Shown here: positions 25,026 to 34,442 of the stretch, in pieces
Numbering within the stretch: the stretch's first letter is position 1
How the letters are laid out: each line of letters starts with the position of its first letter
Source of the DNA: Flaviflexus ciconiae
Lineage (GTDB): Bacteria; Actinomycetota; Actinomycetes; Actinomycetales; Actinomycetaceae
Assembly (NCBI RefSeq): GCF_003971195.1
Contig: NZ_CP034593.1
Coordinates: forward strand, 2,766,640 to 2,830,639
Direction: 5' to 3'
Length of the DNA stretch: 64,000 nt
Notes under the pieces: model-generated
The model's input: the letters and a program-made list of their open reading frames with translations, nothing else
The model's database searches: none
What the model was told of the DNA's origin: nothing
Position numbers and translations under genes: made by a program

Positions 25026-25061
25026 TGTCCCCGGGTGCCTGTGAGAGGCTACCCGGGGACA
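25026..25061 (-). terminator. Terminator after BCCT transporter gene
   Basis: The arms TGTCCCCGGGT and ACCCGGGGACA form a perfect 11-base stem around a 14-base loop. It sits 14 bases beyond the stop codon of the minus-strand BCCT gene. Confidence 0.75.
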
Positions 25062-25074
25062 GCGGTGAGTGAAC

Positions 25075-26964
25075 CTAGTCCTTCTGCGTAGACCGTTCGG
25101 GGTTGGTCTCGGATTCCAACTCGGGATCGGTGTCCGATTCGGAGTCGGTTTCGGGACCTTCCCAGGTCTCGTCGATCTCGCCGCCGACTGCTAGGTCGCC
25201 AGCAACCTTGATGTCACCTTCGAGTAACCAGGCACCATCCTCATGTTGCCAGGTTGGCTCGGGGAGCGGATTGCCGTCCTCGTCGTATCCGGGTGCTGGC
25301 CTGCTAGCGCCCTCTTCGAGAGCGTCAGCGTCGAACGTTCGATCCCACTGCCTTGTCTTGACGGGGGCTTCGGCTGCGCGGTCTTCGCTCATTGCCTTGA
25401 GTAACGCCCACATCATGAAGAACTCGATGAGGAAGAACGGCAATGCCACGATAATGACAACGTGCTGGATTGCCGTGATGCCATCATCGGGTGCGATGAG
25501 GAGGAGGGCTGCGGTAACGGCGCCGATTCCAACCACCCAGCCGACGCGATAGATCGTGGGTGATTTGTTCTCTTCGCCGGTGGCAAACATGTCCATGACG
25601 AGCCCCGCGGAGTCCATTGACGTAATGAAGAAGACAACAATCACGATGAGTGCGATTGTGCCGACCAGGCCGTAGGCGGGATATTGCTCGAGCAGGCTGA
25701 ACAACGCCATCTCGGTTCGGCCATTTTCGACTACGGGTTCTGTGAGAACCCCCGGATTGTCCTTTTCCATTTCCAGGGCAGCGCGGCCAAAGATCGAGAA
25801 CCAGATGAGAACGAAGCCTGAGATTAGCCCAAGGACGCCGCCAATGAAGCCGCGGATGGTGCGACCGCGGGAGATTCGGGCAATAAACATCCCCACGTAG
25901 GGGCCCCAACAGATCGTCCATGCCCAGTAGAACGCCGTCCATGTGGATAGGAAGTCTGGGTTCTCGTTGTGGCTGTCAACCCAGAACATGAGCTCGGGGA
26001 GTGACGAAGCATAAATGCCGAAGGATTCGACGCTCTGCTCAATCAGGGTGAGGGTTGGTCCTGCGAGCAGGACGAAGATCATGAGCCCGGTGGCGAGCGC
26101 GATGTTGATGTTCGACAGGATCTTAATGCCCTTGTCGAGGCCGGTGCCGACGGAAATGCAGGCGGCGACGGTGATGAGAAGAATGATGGCAAGGTGAATG
26201 TGGGAGGCGATCGGCACATCCCACATGATGTTCATGCCAGCATTGATCTGGAGCACACCAAGACCAACCGAAACAGCGATACCGAACGTGGTGCCGATGA
26301 TGGCGACGGCGTCAATGAGCTTGCCGGGCCACCTATAGATCTGGCCTTTAAGGAGCGGAGCGAACACGGAAGACATCCGCTCCGGCATTTTCCTCTTGTA
26401 AATGAAGTAGCCGAGCGCCAGGCCGGGCAGGGTGAAGACCACCCACATGTGCGCCGCGAAGTGATAGTACGTGAACTCGAAGGCCTGAGTGATGGCCTCC
26501 TGCGACATGGGTTCCATGTCGCCACGCGGTGGATTGTAAGCATGGTGCAGTGGCTCTGCCGCTCCCCAGAACATGAGAGTGGCACCAAGACCTGCAGCGA
26601 ACAGCATCGCGAACCATACGGGAGTGGAGTACTCGGGTTCGTCACCATCGTCACCGAGCTTGAGGTTCCCGTACGGGGAAACAAACAGCACAATAAGGAA
26701 AATGAAGATCAGTGAGACGCCGCCAATATAGAGCCAACCGAAGTTCTCCATAAGGGCACCGGACACGTTGCCGTACAGCTGGCGGGCGCCCTCGCTAAAT
26801 GCGATGGTGCCAGCGACAAAGACAAGAATGAATCCGCCTGCGGCTAGAAAGATCAGCGGATCTGTCTTAAGCCACGGCATAAACTTCCGGGGATTTTCCT
26901 GCCCGGTATCTGTCGTCTGTGCCTGATTTTCTGTGATCTCTGCGTTATTCGCTCTGGAAGACAT
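25075..26964 (-). CDS. BCCT family betaine/choline/carnitine transporter
   Basis: This 629-residue protein has about twelve membrane helices and the BCCT core. Typical segments are EYSTPVWFAMLFAAGLGATL, the tryptophan-rich FLSTWTAFYWAWTICWGPYV with FIARISRGRTIRGFIGG, and VGLGVLQINAGMN. Members import compatible solutes with sodium and often sense osmotic stress through charged termini. Here the C-terminal tail is about 100 residues long and very acidic, ending in an ESDTDPELESETNPERS stretch, while the N-terminal tail of about 30 residues precedes helix 1. The gene stands alone between terminators. Substrate choice among glycine betaine, choline and carnitine cannot be decided by eye. Confidence 0.92.
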   Translation of the reverse strand: MSSRANNAEITENQAQTTDTGQENPRKFMPWLKTDPLIFLAAGGFILVFVAGTIAFSEGARQLYGNVSGALMENFGWLYIGGVSLIFIFLIVLFVSPYGNLKLGDDGDEPEYSTPVWFAMLFAAGLGATLMFWGAAEPLHHAYNPPRGDMEPMSQEAITQAFEFTYYHFAAHMWVVFTLPGLALGYFIYKRKMPERMSSVFAPLLKGQIYRWPGKLIDAVAIIGTTFGIAVSVGLGVLQINAGMNIMWDVPIASHIHLAIILLITVAACISVGTGLDKGIKILSNINIALATGLMIFVLLAGPTLTLIEQSVESFGIYASSLPELMFWVDSHNENPDFLSTWTAFYWAWTICWGPYVGMFIARISRGRTIRGFIGGVLGLISGFVLIWFSIFGRAALEMEKDNPGVLTEPVVENGRTEMALFSLLEQYPAYGLVGTIALIVIVVFFITSMDSAGLVMDMFATGEENKSPTIYRVGWVVGIGAVTAALLLIAPDDGITAIQHVVIIVALPFFLIEFFMMWALLKAMSEDRAAEAPVKTRQWDRTFDADALEEGASRPAPGYDEDGNPLPEPTWQHEDGAWLLEGDIKVAGDLAVGGEIDETWEGPETDSESDTDPELESETNPERSTQKD

Positions 26965-27328
26965 AGTTCTATTTCAGGTAGGGAGCGGCGAAATTCTTAG
27001 CTTAGCGGGACCGCCATAACTATCCGAAGTGTTTTCCCAGAAAGTGTCTACTTGTCCATAATCAATGACTCATCGGGCAAAAGGTGATATTAGAAGCGCG
27101 TCAAAGAATGGTGCAAACGAATACTGACCACAGAGTGCTTCTAAAGGAGATTGCGAGAATCGAAACTGGGTGGAAAAGCTCCAGAAGATCTCCAAAAGGG
27201 TCATCAATGTGCGGAAACGTCGATCAACGTGGCGATGATCGGCCCGGGCGGATGAGAAAGCACAAGTCCCTGCCCAACGAATGTTCACCGGGCAGGGACA
27301 GGACCCTGAAGGGCTCGTTTGATTGAGG
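26965..27328. other. Intergenic region upstream of BCCT gene
   Basis: This stretch should carry the BCCT promoter (minus strand) at its left end. At its right end is the terminator of the NmrA-like gene at 27266-27299. No coding sequence is supported; the frames present have no family resemblance. Confidence 0.5.
27266..27299 (-). terminator. Terminator after NmrA-like gene
   Basis: GTCCCTGCCC pairs perfectly with GGGCAGGGAC around a 14-base loop, 30 bases after the stop of the minus-strand oxidoreductase gene. The minus strand continues with a T-rich stretch. Confidence 0.7.
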
Positions 27329-28177
27329 TCAGGCGGAGAGTGCGTCCGCTGCGGATGTTGACGGGCGGCCGATCAGATCCTGAAGGTCGGTGCTCTCCGA
27401 GTAGAGGGCGCCGTTTTCGATAGCAGGCTCCATCCCCGCAAAGGCAGCGGCGGCTTCCGTGGGGAGACCGAAGCTCTCGAGAGTGGCCCGGTATTCCTCG
27501 ACGGACTGATCCACGTACGTGACCTCGGAGCCAATGACCTGGCCCGCGGCGTCGGCGATCTCCTGGTAGGTGAGGCTCGGGGAACCAGCAAGCTCGTAAA
27601 CCTTGCCAGCGTGACCATCCGTTGTTGCCACAACGGCAGCGGCCTCGGCGTAGTCGCGGCGAGCAGCCCCCGAAACCTTCGCGGCACCGGCAGCGCCAAA
27701 GAACTTACCCGCGGCGCGACCGGAGTCGAGGGCGGAAGCGTAGTTCTCCCAGTACCAGCCATTACGCAGGATCGTGTGGTCAATTCCGGACTCGGCAAGG
27801 AGCTTCTCGGTATCCCGGTGTTCGGGAGCCAGGCCAAGCTCGGAGGTATCAAGGTTAAGAAGGCTCGTGTAGGCGATGAAAGAAACACCCGCGGCCTGAG
27901 CGGCCTCGATGATGTTCGAGTGCTGAGCAAAACGCTTGCCCACTTCGCTACTGGAAACAAGGACCAGACGATCGACATCCTCGAGTGCCTTCGTGAGAGC
28001 CTCCTTGTTCTCGTAGTCGGCTACGCGGATTGTCAGGCCGCGCGCTGCGAGATCGGCAGCCTTCTGGTCGTCGCGGACGATTGCGGTAATGACCTCGGGG
28101 GCCACACCCCGCTCAAGAAGGTAATCAATAACGAAACCACCAAGGTGGCCGGTTGCTCCAGTAACTGCGAAGTTCAT
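27329..28177 (-). CDS. NmrA/QorB-like NAD(P)H-dependent quinone oxidoreductase
   Basis: This 282-residue protein begins MNFAVTGATGHLGGFVIDYL, with the GxxGxxG nucleotide motif of atypical SDRs. It continues with ITAIVRDDQKAADLAARGL, LVLVSSSEVGKRFAQHSN and a NGWYWENYASAL segment typical of the YtfG/QorB and NmrA group. Enzymes of this group reduce quinones or sense NAD(P). Divergent placement against an HxlR regulator with a shared operator repeats the known ytfG-ytfH/qorR arrangement, so redox-stress induction is likely. The protein appears complete. Confidence 0.88.
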   Translation of the reverse strand: MNFAVTGATGHLGGFVIDYLLERGVAPEVITAIVRDDQKAADLAARGLTIRVADYENKEALTKALEDVDRLVLVSSSEVGKRFAQHSNIIEAAQAAGVSFIAYTSLLNLDTSELGLAPEHRDTEKLLAESGIDHTILRNGWYWENYASALDSGRAAGKFFGAAGAAKVSGAARRDYAEAAAVVATTDGHAGKVYELAGSPSLTYQEIADAAGQVIGSEVTYVDQSVEEYRATLESFGLPTEAAAAFAGMEPAIENGALYSESTDLQDLIGRPSTSAADALSA

Positions 28178-28220
28178 GCTTGTCCTGACGTCGTGGGGAA
28201 GTCCAACACGAAAACAATAG

Positions 28221-28256
28221 CACTAACTAAAAGAAAGTGAATACTGGAAGTTAGTG
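28221..28256. promoter_or_regulatory. HxlR-type operator between the divergent redox pair
   Basis: CACTAACT at 28221-28228 and AGTTAGTG at 28249-28256 are perfect inverted arms, 20 bases apart. A further AATACT/AGTATT pair overlaps the right side. The site lies in the 100-base gap between the NmrA-like and HxlR starts, consistent with repression of both by the HxlR protein. Confidence 0.6.
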
Positions 28257-28277
28257 AAGAAGTATTAGGGTGGGGGT

Positions 28278-28676
28278 ATGGCCAGCAACGACGACACCCT
28301 TGGTTCGCTCCCGGACCCCAATGTTTTCTCGCGAATGTGCTCATCTCGCGACGTTTTTCATCACGTCACCGGAAGGTGGGGTGCGCTCGTCATCGTTGCG
28401 CTATCGGAGAACGGTGAGCCCATGAGATTCAGTGAGCTCCGCCGCCACGTGGACGGTGTCAGTGACCGTATGCTGTCCCAAACCCTTGCTCAGCTTGAAC
28501 GTGAAGGGGTGGTAGTGCGAACCGTGCACAGTTCAATCCCGCCCCACGTCGACTACCAACTCACAGAGCTTGGAAACAAATTGTCCGGCCCACTCAGTGA
28601 TCTCAAGGGAATCGTCGAAGGGGAACTAGGTGGCATTCTCCAGTCGCAAGAAGCCTACGATAAGGCCCATGCTTAG
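28278..28676 (+). CDS. HxlR family winged-helix transcriptional regulator
   Basis: This 132-residue protein has the HxlR/DUF24 pattern: an N-terminal cysteine in FSRMCSSRDVFHHVTGRWG, the helix-turn-helix MRFSELRRHVDGVSDRMLSQ (with TLAQLEREGVVVRTV following) and the PPHVDYQLTELG wing. Sensing in this family often uses the N-terminal cysteine, here C22, to detect quinones, aldehydes or disulfide stress. Its divergent partner is the NmrA-like reductase, and it probably represses both genes through the inverted repeat between them. Confidence 0.9.
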   Translation: MASNDDTLGSLPDPNVFSRMCSSRDVFHHVTGRWGALVIVALSENGEPMRFSELRRHVDGVSDRMLSQTLAQLEREGVVVRTVHSSIPPHVDYQLTELGNKLSGPLSDLKGIVEGELGGILQSQEAYDKAHA

Positions 28677-28833
28677 CTGATCGGGTGCTCGCTTAGGTGT
28701 TCGGGCGCTCGCTTAGCTGATGGGGCTGACACTTATCCGTTGAATCGCGCAGGCGTGTTTCCGAAGAATGGACCGGAATAGAAATCTGGGCGGAAGCACA
28801 TAGGCTCGATTGCGAGACGAATGGAGAATTCGA

Positions 28834-30054
28834 ATGGCTAATACAATCCGCACCACCCACGTTGGTTCGCTACCCCGCCCCGAAGCGCTAATCGCTGAGA
28901 ACATTGCCCTTCAGAACAACGAGCTGGATCGAGCAGAGTTCGACGAGCGACTGCAGGCCCACATCAACCACGTTGTTGCCCGCCAAATCAACGCCGGAAT
29001 CGACATCATTAACGATGGTGAATACGGCAAGCCCATGGTCGAGGAAATTGAACCGACCGCCTGGGTTTACTATGCCTGGCACCGCTTCGACGGCCTGGGC
29101 TTTGCCGAGCACAAGAACGGCATCATGCCGAACCCGAATGCTGTCCCCGGCAAGTACGATGAGCCGGAGCTCACGACCTACGCAAACCGTCGCGACTACC
29201 AGGCATTTAAAGAGGCATATCTCGCCGATCCGTACAATGCGGGGATCATGGCTGGTTTGGACAGCCCGACGGCGCCCGCAATCATCAAGGAGATCACCTA
29301 CACGGGCCAGAATGCTGTGAAGGCTGACGCCGAGGGCCTCCGTGCAGCACTGTCTGGAGCGGGAGCTGAAGGCCGTGGATTTATCTCCTCAATCTCGCCC
29401 GGAATGCTCTCGTCCATGGGTAACGCCTTCTACGAGTCACGCCACGATGCTGGTATGGCGGTGGCGGCAGAACTCAATAAGGAATACCGGGCGATCGTCG
29501 ATGCTGGACATACTCTTCAGATCGATGCACCCGACCTTGCCGACTCGTGGGACCAGATCAATCCCGAGCCGACCGTCGACGAGTACCTCAAGTACATTCG
29601 TCACTCAGTCGAAGAGATCAATGAAGCCATTAAGGGCATTGACCGCGACCGAGTGCGTATCCATATTTGCTGGGGTTCCTGGCATGGCCCGCACACCACC
29701 GATGTTCCGTTCAACGACATCGTTGACACGATCTTTGAGGCCAACGCAGGGGGCTTCAGCTTCGAAGCAGCCAACCCCCGCCACGCGTGGGAATGGAAGA
29801 TTTGGCAGGACCGGAAGCTCCCCGAGGGCGTAAAGCTGATCCCCGGTGTCATCTCGCATAACACAAACATCGTGGAACACCCCGAGACCGTGGCACAGTC
29901 GATCATCCGCTTCGCGGAACTCGTGGGTCCCGAGAACGTCATCGCCTCTACCGACTGCGGTCTCGGCGGGCGCCTCCACTCGCAGATTGCGTGGGCAAAG
30001 CTCCAGGCACTTGGCGAAGGCGCTGCCCTCGCAGAAAAGTACATGAGCCTATAA
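28834..30054 (+). CDS. Cobalamin-independent methionine synthase II family protein (intact copy)
   Basis: This 406-residue TIM-barrel protein is related to the C-terminal catalytic domain of MetE. It opens with MANTIRTTHVGSLPRPEAL and carries the metal-ligand segments RIHICWGSWHGPHTTD and VIASTDCGLGGR. Many actinobacteria have such stand-alone MetE-like proteins of uncertain substrate, often a methylated or sulfur compound rather than homocysteine. The ATG at 28834 is preferred, because GGAG lies seven bases upstream and the homologue at 6296 starts at the same residue. A second, broken copy lies at 6296-7434. A hairpin terminator follows at 30097. Confidence 0.88.
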   Translation: MANTIRTTHVGSLPRPEALIAENIALQNNELDRAEFDERLQAHINHVVARQINAGIDIINDGEYGKPMVEEIEPTAWVYYAWHRFDGLGFAEHKNGIMPNPNAVPGKYDEPELTTYANRRDYQAFKEAYLADPYNAGIMAGLDSPTAPAIIKEITYTGQNAVKADAEGLRAALSGAGAEGRGFISSISPGMLSSMGNAFYESRHDAGMAVAAELNKEYRAIVDAGHTLQIDAPDLADSWDQINPEPTVDEYLKYIRHSVEEINEAIKGIDRDRVRIHICWGSWHGPHTTDVPFNDIVDTIFEANAGGFSFEAANPRHAWEWKIWQDRKLPEGVKLIPGVISHNTNIVEHPETVAQSIIRFAELVGPENVIASTDCGLGGRLHSQIAWAKLQALGEGAALAEKYMSL

Positions 30055-30096
30055 AGGACTAAACCGTCTGGTTTTTGCGCTCCGATGACTGACAGC

Positions 30097-30120
30097 GCGG
30101 CGACACGATTGTGTCGCCGC
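30097..30120 (+). terminator. Terminator after methionine-synthase-II-like gene
   Basis: GCGGCGACAC and GTGTCGCCGC form a perfect 10-base stem with a GATT tetraloop, 43 bases after the stop codon. Confidence 0.7.
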
Positions 30121-30300
30121 GTCGTCCTTGGGGCGAAGTGGGACTGGCGGGAGCGGGGATTGGGTAGCAATGTCCGCTGCCAATGGACTTTTCCGCTGTC
30201 CGCAAGGAACCTAGCCAATACTGGGGACTGTCGATAGGTTGGGCCGAGGACAGGTGGCCGGTGAGAATGCCGGCGCTCGATATCGACGATTGGAATCCTT

Positions 30301-31284
30301 TTGGCTCGCGTACCACTCAGTGTTCTTGACCTTGTTGGCGTTTCGGAAGGGGCAACGCCCCGGGATGCAATCGAAGATTCGATGAAGCTTGCGAAGATTG
30401 CTGACACGCTTGGTTATACGCGGCTCTGGTTCGCGGAGCACCACAACACTATTAATTTGGCCTCGAGTGCCACCTCCATCCTGATCGGACGTGCCGCCTC
30501 GGAGACCGAGCGGATCAGGGTTGGCTCGGGTGGCGTCATGCTTCCCAACCACGCACCTCTCATGGTTGCTGAACAGTACGGGACGCTCGCACAGATGTAC
30601 CCGGGCCGTATTGATTTGGGTCTTGGTAGGGCGCCCGGAACTGACCAGATGACAGCGCGGGCTCTGAGCAGGTCCTCGGCTGAGCCGCAGGAGTTCGCGC
30701 AGAACATTTATGAGATGCAGGGGTGGTTTAGCGACCGGGGTGCGGGGCAGACCATGCCGATTGTTTCTGCTGTCTCCGCGGGAACAAACGTGCCGATTTG
30801 GGTTCTCGGCTCTACCGTAAACGGCGCATCGATCGCTGGCCAGCTTGGCCTGCCGTTCTCCATTGCCTCGCACTTTGCTCCGGACCAGGTGAACCAGGCG
30901 ATTGCCGTGTACCGGGAATCCTTCACAACCGAAGCCCCCACCGCACAGATCGAGAAGCCCTACGTTCTTGCTGGAATTAACGTTCTTGTTGCGGACACCG
31001 CTGAGGAAGCGGAGCGGGAGTTCACCACCATTCTCCAAATGTTCGCCGACACTGCTATGGGGCGAAAGCGGAAGATCCAGCCGCCGATCGACCCCGAGCA
31101 GGCGCGGGAAATTGATAACCCGATGCTCAGAATCAGAGCGGTCGGTTCCCCGGAAAATGTGGTCCGTCGGCTCGACGAGTTCGTCGAAGAAACTGGGGCC
31201 GATGAAATCATCACGACCACCTACTCCTACGATCCTGTCGTGCGGGAACGCTCTTTGAAGTTGCTTGCTGAGAACTGGTTCTAA
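30301..31284 (+). CDS. Luciferase-like flavin monooxygenase (LLM family)
   Basis: This 327-residue protein has the bacterial-luciferase TIM barrel. Key segments are PLSVLDLVGVSEGATPRDAI, LWFAEHHNTINLASSATSIL with its conserved HH pair, RIRVGSGGVMLPNHAPLMVA and RIDLGLGRAPGTDQ. These enzymes use reduced FMN to oxidise small organic compounds; this clade resembles the broadly annotated YhbW/MsnO8-type oxidoreductases. The start appears to be a TTG at 30301, because the family N terminus begins with ARVPLSVLD. No strong ribosome site is visible. A relic of a second copy lies at 19150. Confidence 0.88.
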   Translation: MARVPLSVLDLVGVSEGATPRDAIEDSMKLAKIADTLGYTRLWFAEHHNTINLASSATSILIGRAASETERIRVGSGGVMLPNHAPLMVAEQYGTLAQMYPGRIDLGLGRAPGTDQMTARALSRSSAEPQEFAQNIYEMQGWFSDRGAGQTMPIVSAVSAGTNVPIWVLGSTVNGASIAGQLGLPFSIASHFAPDQVNQAIAVYRESFTTEAPTAQIEKPYVLAGINVLVADTAEEAEREFTTILQMFADTAMGRKRKIQPPIDPEQAREIDNPMLRIRAVGSPENVVRRLDEFVEETGADEIITTTYSYDPVVRERSLKLLAENWF

Positions 31285-31441
31285 GCACCTAGTTCAACGA
31301 CTACATATGTTGGCGGATGGCAGGCTGCGGCCTGCCATTCTTGCTCCGTCGAGCAGGCGTTCTCGTTGAATGTGCATAGCAAGTCGGAGCGTAATCTTGC
31401 TTGGTATGGTGGCGGGGATATCGCCGTATGCAAGGAGTGCA

Positions 31442-32380
31442 ATGGACACGCAGCAGTTTGACGGACTCGTTGATCTCTTCGAAAAAGCCACCGACGGGGA
31501 GGGCAATAAGCTCAACATGCATTACCTGCTGGTCAAGCAGGCGGACAGGGAATTCTTCCATGCCTTCGGCGGGCGAACCGAGCCGTCGGACATTAGGTCG
31601 CTGTCGAAGACTGTCATGGCCCTTGTCCTCGGCACGATCGTCGAGAGCCGGGATGACTTCACGGAAGAGACTCCCGTGTGGCCCATACTCGAGTCGCTAT
31701 GTACTCTCACGAATGAGGAAAACCGCGAGAAGCTTGAGCGGGTCAAGATCAAGCACCTTATGAACCACACGATCGGTTACGACAAGGTCCTGATGATGAG
31801 AGGGGATATCGGGCACCTCGATCCCTCCGAATACATTGATTACATCGTCAACGCTCCAATTGTGCACGAGCCCGGCAAGCACTACCTGTACTCGAATGCT
31901 GGGTTCTACCTTCTGTCTGTTGTCCTTCAGGAACTCCTTGGAGAAGATCTCGAAGACTACGTGCAGCGAGTTCTTTTCAATCCGCTGGAAATTACCGATT
32001 ACAGCTGGGAGCGGTACGGCAAGTACCTTGCCGGTGCGACAAGGCTTTGGTTGCACCCCCACGATCTCCTAAAGATCGGTGACGTCTTGCTCTATGAAGG
32101 CGCGGGAATTGTATCGCCCAAGTGGATCGAGCGCATGAAGCAGTTCACCGAGTTCACGCCTGAGCAAGACACCCCAACGAATCCGCTGTTCCGACGCTGG
32201 GCTTACGGCTCCAGTCTCTGGCTGGGCAAGAAGAACGAGATCTTCTTTGGCCACGGAACGGATGGGCAGTCGCTCGTCATCGTTCCCGATCGTGAAGCAG
32301 TTGTTATTACGACCGCCCACCAGGTTGATGTGGTTCGCCTGGAAGAACTCGTCGACAAGGCAGTTGCCCTTCTATACTGA
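31442..32380 (+). CDS. Class C beta-lactamase-fold serine hydrolase
   Basis: This 312-residue protein has all three active-site motifs of the AmpC/PBP fold: SLSK in RSLSKTVMALVLG (SxxK), YSN in HYLYSNAGFYLLSVV, and HGTDGQS near the C terminus (HxG). No signal peptide is seen from the ATG at 31442, which has AAGGAG ahead of it, so a cytoplasmic esterase or peptidase-like role is more likely than beta-lactam resistance. It forms its own transcription unit, ending at the bidirectional terminator at 32476-32525. Confidence 0.88.
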   Translation: MDTQQFDGLVDLFEKATDGEGNKLNMHYLLVKQADREFFHAFGGRTEPSDIRSLSKTVMALVLGTIVESRDDFTEETPVWPILESLCTLTNEENREKLERVKIKHLMNHTIGYDKVLMMRGDIGHLDPSEYIDYIVNAPIVHEPGKHYLYSNAGFYLLSVVLQELLGEDLEDYVQRVLFNPLEITDYSWERYGKYLAGATRLWLHPHDLLKIGDVLLYEGAGIVSPKWIERMKQFTEFTPEQDTPTNPLFRRWAYGSSLWLGKKNEIFFGHGTDGQSLVIVPDREAVVITTAHQVDVVRLEELVDKAVALLY

Positions 32381-32475
32381 ACCGGTCAGTCGTCGCACTC
32401 TCGGGTATCAGGTCGTTCCCGCTAGTGGCCCAGGAGGCTAGGGAACTAGGAAGCCAAGTGAACTGCGGCGGCATG

Positions 32476-32525
32476 GCAAAGGGCCTTCCCCTGGAGAAAT
32501 CAATCTCCGCGGGAAGGCCCTTTGC
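32476..32525. terminator. Bidirectional terminator between convergent genes
   Basis: GCAAAGGGCCTTCCC and GGGAAGGCCCTTTGC make a perfect 15-base stem, with a smaller GGAGA/TCTCC hairpin inside the loop. It lies between the convergent serine hydrolase and FGGY kinase genes and can serve both. Confidence 0.8.
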
Positions 32526-32602
32526 TGTTCCAGCTATTGGGGTGGGTTCTTGACTATGTCAAAGCAATTGATTGGCGAGTGCTGCTGACCTATCGCCCGG
32601 GC

Positions 32603-34177
32603 CTACGCGGTACCCTGGCTGTGGCGCGAAGTTACCTCCGCAAGCTCGTCGTAGACGTTTCCGTCTACAAGCGCGAGGAACGCCTTCTCGAACACGTGGA
32701 AGTACTCGGTGTAGACCGCGTGGTTCGCCATGTTCGGCTCAATGAAGCCGTGAGTATGGACCATGTTCTCGATCGCCTCGTCAAGATCGGGCAGTGCGCC
32801 TGCGCCAACGGCACCGAGAATTGCTGCTCCAAGGACGGCGCATTCGGATACCTTGAGGCGTTCGACCCGGCGGCCGTAAATATCGGCCTGCATCTGGCTC
32901 CAGAACAGGGACTTCGCACCCCCGCCCGACAGGCGGATTGTGTCGAACGGGCGGCCGAGTGCACCTTCCATGGCCTCCACCGCCATGCGCAACTCGTAGA
33001 TGACACCCTCGAGTACGGCACGAGCGGCATGCTTGCGGGTGTGGATCTGGGTGATGCCAAGCATTCCGCCGCGAGCATTGTCGTGGAAGTGCGGGTTGGC
33101 CTGAGAGTTGAAGAACGGGAAGAACAGGAGCCCATGACATCCGATCGGGGCCTCGGCGGCCTCGAGGGTGATGATGTCGTAGGGATTGAGATCTAGGGCC
33201 TTTGCGGCCTCGACCTCCGGTTGCCCGTAGGTGTCGCGCCACCAGCGCAGGACGACGCCCGCAGCATGGGCTGTTCCCTCCATGTCCCAGCGGTGCGGGA
33301 TAGCGTGAGCGCCGAACGAGACACCACTGGTCAGGTTTTCCACCATGTCCGGTGCTTCATCGAGCTGGGCCACCATGACGGCCGCAGTGCCAAGCGACAG
33401 CTCCGCCATACCAGCCTTGTTGACGCCCGAACCGACAGCGGCACACTGCTGGTCGCCACCGCCGGGGGAGAGGACCGTCCCCTCGGCAAAACCGGTGGCC
33501 GCAGCTCCGGCTGCAGAAACCGTGCCAACCCGGCGCAGGTCCGGAACGAGGGGCGGCATGAGATCCATGTCGAGCCCCGCACGGTCGAACAGCTCCGGGG
33601 CATAATTGAGGGTCGTAATGTCGAACATGCCGTTGTAGTTCAGCGCCGAAGGATTGGCGAACAGCTCGGTCGATCCGAGGTTGTGGAGAATCCACTCCTG
33701 ACCGTTCACGAACTTCCAGGTCTTCTCGTAAACCTCTGGGCGGTTGTCCTTAAGCCACTTGATCTTCGGGTAAACCCAGATAGCCGACGGATTGAGGCCG
33801 GTAATCGAGTAGTACTCGTCGTGCCCGAACTCCTTATTGATCCACTGGGCTTCCTTCGTTGCCCTCGTATCTGACCAGACGATTGAATCAATAAGAGGAT
33901 CCCAGTTCTCGTCGACAGGAACGAATGAGCCGCGCTGAGAGGAGACGCCAATCGATACGACCTGAGAGATATCGCCTTTGAACCTGCTGGTTGCCTGCTT
34001 GGCGGCAATGCAGAGGCCTGCCCACAGCTCGTGCATGTCCTGGTCGACCCACCCGGGATGAGGGTGCTTTGTGCGGTACTCCGAGTATCCGCTACTCATG
34101 ATGTTGCCCTGGTCGTCGAAGATCATGACGGTCGTGCCCGTCGTGCCAGCATCAATGCCAGCAAAGTACTTTTCCAT
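32603..34177 (-). CDS. FGGY family carbohydrate kinase (xylulokinase-like)
   Basis: This 524-residue kinase begins YFAGIDAGTTGTTVMIFDD, the phosphate-1 motif of the FGGY/ASKHA fold. It continues with VSIGVSSQRGSFVPVD, SIVWSDTRATKEAQ, AVGSGVNKAGMAELSLGTAA and the FGGY-2-like RLSGGGAKSLFWSQMQADIYG, shown here as RLSGGGAKSLFWSQMQ. It phosphorylates a pentulose or related polyol; the substrate cannot be fixed, although overall spacing suits xylulokinase/YgcE-like members. The ATG at 34177 has AAGGAAA before it. It is a single-gene unit with no adjoining transporter, convergent with the serine hydrolase. Confidence 0.85.
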   Translation of the reverse strand: MEKYFAGIDAGTTGTTVMIFDDQGNIMSSGYSEYRTKHPHPGWVDQDMHELWAGLCIAAKQATSRFKGDISQVVSIGVSSQRGSFVPVDENWDPLIDSIVWSDTRATKEAQWINKEFGHDEYYSITGLNPSAIWVYPKIKWLKDNRPEVYEKTWKFVNGQEWILHNLGSTELFANPSALNYNGMFDITTLNYAPELFDRAGLDMDLMPPLVPDLRRVGTVSAAGAAATGFAEGTVLSPGGGDQQCAAVGSGVNKAGMAELSLGTAAVMVAQLDEAPDMVENLTSGVSFGAHAIPHRWDMEGTAHAAGVVLRWWRDTYGQPEVEAAKALDLNPYDIITLEAAEAPIGCHGLLFFPFFNSQANPHFHDNARGGMLGITQIHTRKHAARAVLEGVIYELRMAVEAMEGALGRPFDTIRLSGGGAKSLFWSQMQADIYGRRVERLKVSECAVLGAAILGAVGAGALPDLDEAIENMVHTHGFIEPNMANHAVYTEYFHVFEKAFLALVDGNVYDELAEVTSRHSQGTA

Positions 34178-34307
34178 GATTTCCTTTCGTCGCATCGTTG
34201 CGACATACATAGCCCCGGGAACCGAGATGGGTTCGCCGGGAACGTCATAGTGAGGTTGGGGAAATGGCAGGATCCGGATCTGGATCCGATACGGATATGT
34301 GCCATAA

Positions 34308-34313
34308 ATTATA
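34308..34313 (-). promoter_or_regulatory. Possible -10 element of the FGGY kinase promoter
   Basis: The minus strand reads TATAAT here, a consensus -10 box 131 bases upstream of the kinase start. A matching -35 is not obvious. The A/T-rich stretch is distinct from its GC-rich surroundings. Confidence 0.35.
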
Positions 34314-34442
34314 GCTAAAATGTCAGCTGAATAACACTGATATAGTTTGTCGTTCTGTGCTCACGCGAGCGGCCCAATCGTCGTGGGCGAGGGTGAACGA
34401 CGTGGCCCCGCGATTAACTTCTCCAGTCAGAAAGCGCTGATC

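Noticed and set aside
34271..34292. Repeated GGATC/CGGAT units upstream of the sugar kinase
   Set aside because: The units are short and irregular, without a consistent period, and too weak to call a repeat array or operator.
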